NCBI GenBank assembly: GCA_001791115.1
Contig: MGDZ01000021.1
Coordinates: 1 to 7,975, forward strand
Direction of reading: 5' to 3'
DNA length: 7,975 nt
Source of the DNA: Candidatus Uhrbacteria bacterium RIFCSPHIGHO2_02_FULL_57_19
GTDB lineage: Bacteria; Patescibacteriota; Patescibacteriia; 2-12-FULL-57-11
A program made the translations under genes and the position numbers. A model generated the notes under the pieces. It was not told the origin of the DNA. It saw only the letters and a program-made list of their open reading frames with translations, and made no database searches. Positions 5,276 through 7,975 of the stretch are shown here, in pieces; positions within the stretch are counted from its first letter, which is position 1; each line of letters begins with the position of its first letter.

Positions 5276-5953
5276 TCAAGATGTGGATAAATCAATGAGG
5301 CGTTTGGTCCATGTTTGGCGGTCGAGATCGCGCGGGTTGACGGCGTCTTTGGACGAATACGGCCCGATGAATGTCCGGACGAGTTCCTCGAGCAGGCCGC
5401 CGACGCCCAGGGTTTCCCCGATATCGCGGGCCAACGCGCGGATATAGGTGCCGGACGAGACCCGGGCGCGGATTTTGGCGAGCGGCCACTGATAGGAAAG
5501 CATTTCAATCTGATGAACGATGACACGGACTGGTTTTCGCGGCGGCTCGATCCCGCGCCTGGCCAGCTCGTACATCTTTTTTCCACCCACCTTCTTAGCC
5601 GAGTATATCGGCGGAAGCTGTTCGATGGCGCCAACGAACTTCTCGAGTGCCGTGCGGACATCGTGTTCTGACGTCTTTCGTCTGACATCCGCAGTCTCGA
5701 TTCTGCCCGTCCTATCATCAGTATCACTCCGCGCGCCGAGACGAATGACTGCCTCATATTCTTTTTCTAATCCAAGAATCCGGCCGAGTTCTTTTGTTGC
5801 CCGACCAATACCTATTATAAGAAGCCCCGTGGCCAGCGGATCCAAGGTCCCCGCGTGTCCTACCTTCCGCGCACCCGTAAGTTTACGAATGTAGGCCACT
5901 ACATCGTGCGAGGTCCAATCGGGTGGTTTATTTACAAGCAAGAAGCCGTCCAT
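5276..5953 (-). CDS. truB: tRNA pseudouridine(55) synthase TruB, without PUA domain
   Basis: Converts U55 in the T-loop of tRNAs to pseudouridine. In 225 residues the catalytic core is complete: FLLVNKPPDWTSHD (4-17), the motif II loop GHAGTLDPLATG (32-43) with nucleophile Asp38, KEYEAVIRLG (64-73, Tyr66 stacking on the target base), QLPPIYSAKKVGGKKMYELAR (112-132, basic tRNA contact), and SSGTYIRALARDIGE (166-180, with Arg172). The C-terminal PUA domain of longer forms (about 300 residues) is absent, as is common in small genomes. The stop is TGA. The ATG at 5953 is fixed by the conserved N-terminus; an ATG 10 nt upstream is out of frame. It is the first gene of the minus-strand series and is divergent from infB, with a promoter so close that the mRNA may be nearly leaderless. 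Confidence 0.97.
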   Translation of the reverse strand: MDGFLLVNKPPDWTSHDVVAYIRKLTGARKVGHAGTLDPLATGLLIIGIGRATKELGRILGLEKEYEAVIRLGARSDTDDRTGRIETADVRRKTSEHDVRTALEKFVGAIEQLPPIYSAKKVGGKKMYELARRGIEPPRKPVRVIVHQIEMLSYQWPLAKIRARVSSGTYIRALARDIGETLGVGGLLEELVRTFIGPYSSKDAVNPRDLDRQTWTKRLIDLSTS

Positions 5954-5963
5954 AGGCGTTCAT

Positions 5964-5972
5964 ATAGTACCA
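5964..5972 (-). promoter_or_regulatory. truB: Extended -10 promoter of truB
   Basis: The minus strand reads TGG (5972-5970) followed by TACTAT (5969-5964), an extended -10 with one mismatch to TATAAT. No good -35 lies upstream, which an extended -10 can tolerate. Transcription would begin about 3-5 nt before the truB ATG, predicting a nearly leaderless message. Confidence 0.5.
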
Positions 5973-5979
5973 CTTTCCG

Positions 5980-6008
5980 TTGACGCAGAGCTTCGGATCA
6001 TATAGAGT
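5980..6008 (+). promoter_or_regulatory. infB: Promoter of infB
   Basis: TTGACG (5980-5985, 5 of 6) is followed after 17 nt by TAGAGT (6003-6008, 4 of 6). TATAGA (6001-6006) is a better -10 but only 15 nt away. Transcription would start near 6013-6015, leaving about 12 nt before the infB ATG with no Shine-Dalgarno. Confidence 0.5.
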
Positions 6009-6020
6009 GGCCACACTAAA
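6001..6020. promoter_or_regulatory. Imperfect dyad overlapping the infB start region
   Basis: TATAGAGTGG/CCACACTAAA is an inverted repeat centred at 6010/6011, matching at 8 of 10 positions with a perfect GTGGCCAC core. It spans the predicted -10 and transcription start of infB. It could be an operator for a dimeric regulator or a chance dyad; no regulator is encoded in the window. Confidence 0.3.
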
Positions 6021-6025
6021 GACTT

Positions 6026-7975
6026 ATGAACGTTACCGAACTCGCCCGAAAACTGCGCATGCATCCGGAAGAGTTGAAGACTCGGCTCCCCGAGCTTGGT
6101 TTTGACGTCGGCATGCGGGCCATCAAGGTGGATGACCGCATCGCCCAGAAGATCATCCAGCAGTGGCCCATTCTGAGGCGCCAGATAGAGAAAAAGCGCC
6201 AGATGGAAAAGGAAGAAAAAATAGCCGAGGACGTGCGCAAAGTGGCCGAGGCCGCTCCGCCGGTGAAGATCCCGGCGGTGGTCACGGTGCGTGATTTCGC
6301 GCTCCGGCTCGGCCTGCCGGTCACCCGGGTCATCCAGGAGCTGATGAAGAACGGCATCCTGGCCTCGCTAAACGAGCGGTTGGATTTTGAGACGGCTTCC
6401 ATCGTCGCCGAGGATCTGGGTTTCCGGGTGGAACGGGAAGAGGAAGAGTCGGGAGTGGCTCTGGTGGTAGAGGACCGCATCCGCGCTCTCGTTGAGGCCG
6501 AGGAAAAGGATAAACTGGTCGCCCGACCGCCGGTCATCGTGGTCATGGGTCACGTGGACCACGGCAAGACCAAGCTGCTCGATTTCATTCGCAAAACCAA
6601 TGTCATGGCCGGCGAGGCCGGGGGCATTACCCAGCACATCGGCGCCTATCAGGCGACCAAGAACGGCCGCCTGATAACCTTCGTTGACACCCCCGGGCAT
6701 GAGGCCTTCACCGCCATGAGAAGCCGCGGGGCGCGCATCGCGGATATCGCCATTCTGGTGGTGGCCGCCGACGACGGCGTCCAGCCGCAGACCAAAGAAG
6801 CGGTAAACATCATCAAAGCCGCCGGCATTCCCTTCGCGGTTGCCATCAACAAGATTGACAAGCCCGATGCCGATCCCGAACGGGTCAAGCGTGAGCTCTC
6901 CGAGGTCGAGGTCATTCCCGAGGAATGGGGCGGAAAAGTATCCATGATCCCCATCTCGGCCAAGACCGGGGCCGGGATCGACAAGCTTTTGGAAATCATT
7001 TTGCTTATCGCCGATTTGGAAAAGGAAAAGATCGTGGCCAATCCTGAGCGCCGGGCCGTGGGCACAGTGATCGAGTCGCACGTGGACAAGGGCGAGGGAC
7101 CGGTGGCCACGGTGCTGATCCAGGCCGGGACGCTCCGCGCGGGGGAGGACCTCGCGGTCGGGAACTCGCTCTACGGCCGGGTGCGGGCCATGAAAGATTT
7201 CCGGGGAGCGATCGTCAAGTCCGCTCTTCCCGGGACACCGGTACGCATCATTGGGATCAAGGTAGCCCCTTCGGTCGGCGACATTGTTGAAGTTCCGGAG
7301 AACGCCAAGGAGCTCGAGCGGGTCAGGCCGGCCAAGGCGGCCGGGGAGAAGATGGCCACCGTCGAGCGCCGGGCCGCTGTTCTCGAGACCGAGGAAACCA
7401 AAGCTGTGGCTACGGTGAATCTGGTCCTTCGCGCCGACGTGCTGGGATCGCTCGAGGCGGTGATTACCTCGCTTGAGAAATTCAAACATCCAGAGGTGGC
7501 GCCGAACGTGGTCGGGAAGGGGCTTGGGAATGTCACTGAGGCGGATGTGCTCCGGGCCGAGGCGGCCAAGGCGACGGTTTTGGGTTTCAACGTGCTCATC
7601 CCGCAGCCGGTGGCCAACCTGGCCGCGGAGAAGGGCGTGGTTATCAAGACTTTCAAAATCATCTACGATCTCTTGGAGGAAGTCCGCGCGGCGCTAGAGG
7701 CCCTGCTCCAGCCCGAGGTCATCCGGACGACGCTGGGCAAGATCAAGATTCTGGCCATTTTCAGGAGCGAGAAGGACGCGCAAATCGTCGGCGGGCTGGT
7801 GGCCGACGGCAAGGCGGTTTTGGGCGGCCGGGTGCGCATCATCCGCGGGGAGGCCGAAGAGGGACTGGGGGAAGTCGCCTCGCTTCAGGCCGGAAAACGC
7901 GATGTTCCCGAGGTGCGGGCAGGAACCGAGTGCGGGATGAAGATCAAGACCAAAACCGCGGTTCAGGTCGGTGAT
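6026..7975 (+). CDS. infB: Translation initiation factor IF-2 (3' end cut by window)
   Basis: GTPase that brings initiator tRNA to the 30S subunit and promotes subunit joining. The 650 visible residues begin MNVTELARKLRMHPEEL, an IF2_N-like module (about 1-48). A basic/acidic helical linker and a second IF2_N-like module follow (about 86-138, VTVRDFALRLGLPVTRV). The G domain has G1 GHVDHGKT (175-182), switch I GEAGGITQHIGAY (196-208), G3 DTPGH (221-225), G4 NKID (275-278) and G5 SAK (311-313). Domain II, the linker domain (with VTEADVLRAEAAKATVLGFNV) and the initiator-tRNA-binding C-terminal domain with ECG (635-637) follow. The frame is open to the last base; compared with known IF-2 ends about 20 residues are missing. 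The N-terminus is much shorter than in Escherichia coli. ATG 6026 is chosen because the IF2_N module starts there. Confidence 0.97.
   Translation, partial: MNVTELARKLRMHPEELKTRLPELGFDVGMRAIKVDDRIAQKIIQQWPILRRQIEKKRQMEKEEKIAEDVRKVAEAAPPVKIPAVVTVRDFALRLGLPVTRVIQELMKNGILASLNERLDFETASIVAEDLGFRVEREEEESGVALVVEDRIRALVEAEEKDKLVARPPVIVVMGHVDHGKTKLLDFIRKTNVMAGEAGGITQHIGAYQATKNGRLITFVDTPGHEAFTAMRSRGARIADIAILVVAADDGVQPQTKEAVNIIKAAGIPFAVAINKIDKPDADPERVKRELSEVEVIPEEWGGKVSMIPISAKTGAGIDKLLEIILLIADLEKEKIVANPERRAVGTVIESHVDKGEGPVATVLIQAGTLRAGEDLAVGNSLYGRVRAMKDFRGAIVKSALPGTPVRIIGIKVAPSVGDIVEVPENAKELERVRPAKAAGEKMATVERRAAVLETEETKAVATVNLVLRADVLGSLEAVITSLEKFKHPEVAPNVVGKGLGNVTEADVLRAEAAKATVLGFNVLIPQPVANLAAEKGVVIKTFKIIYDLLEEVRAALEALLQPEVIRTTLGKIKILAIFRSEKDAQIVGGLVADGKAVLGGRVRIIRGEAEEGLGEVASLQAGKRDVPEVRAGTECGMKIKTKTAVQVGD

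Noticed and set aside
5276..5278. Possible TGA recoding, known from some candidate-phylum lineages
   Set aside because: truB ends at TGA at the expected place after the conserved core, and other genes use TAA or TAG without in-frame TGA, so the standard bacterial code fits.
5134..5757. 207-codon minus-strand frame overlapping truB and ending in the small membrane ORF
   Set aside because: The part overlapping truB is arginine/serine-rich shadow sequence. Only the last 26 codons, starting at an ATG outside truB, look protein-like.
6368..7489. 373-codon minus-strand open frame antisense to infB
   Set aside because: It is covered by the unmistakable IF-2 GTPase frame, has no recognisable motif, and is explained by the third-position GC bias of infB.

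Overview
The window looks like chromosomal housekeeping DNA from a Patescibacteria (CPR) bacterium, perhaps of the Parcubacteria group. This is an inference from four things. The prolyl-tRNA synthetase is short, with a CxxC...CxxC insert in place of the usual editing domain. The proteins are generally trimmed (TruB without its C-terminal PUA domain, IF-2 with a short N-terminus). Shine-Dalgarno sequences are mostly weak or absent. Small GC-rich palindromes and TACGAA-type repeats sit in the gaps between genes. TGA is used as a normal stop (truB), so nothing suggests a recoded genetic code. No phage, IS, CRISPR or defence gene is visible, and I see no tRNA or rRNA gene.

Layout: positions 1-171 hold two hairpins, the second a T-tailed terminator serving the minus strand. 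A 161-residue hypothetical gene follows on the minus strand (172-657). Its promoter lies back to back with, and shares its -35 region with, the promoter of proS, which runs on the plus strand (800-2062). proS ends at a strong bidirectional terminator (2072-2101), where it meets a long minus-strand series. Read in transcription order, that series is truB (5953 to 5276), a 26-codon single-membrane-helix ORF (5214 to 5134), rny (4872 to 3343), ymdB (3282 to 2476) and an HU-type DNA-binding protein gene (2388 to 2113). infB diverges from truB at 6026 and runs off the right edge, lacking perhaps 20 C-terminal residues.

Functionally this is a translation and RNA-turnover neighbourhood: tRNA charging (ProRS), tRNA modification (TruB), initiation (IF-2), mRNA decay (RNase Y), the cyclic-nucleotide phosphodiesterase YmdB that travels with RNase Y, and a nucleoid protein. 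The familiar infB-rbfA-truB order is broken: infB and truB sit back to back with a 72-bp gap carrying two opposed promoters.

I find no clear new enzymatic system. The least explained items are the 26-residue membrane ORF, the orphan 161-residue gene, a TACGAA-repeat dyad upstream of the HU gene with a smaller copy before the membrane ORF, and a 20-bp perfect palindrome bracketed by 11-bp direct repeats between rny and ymdB.
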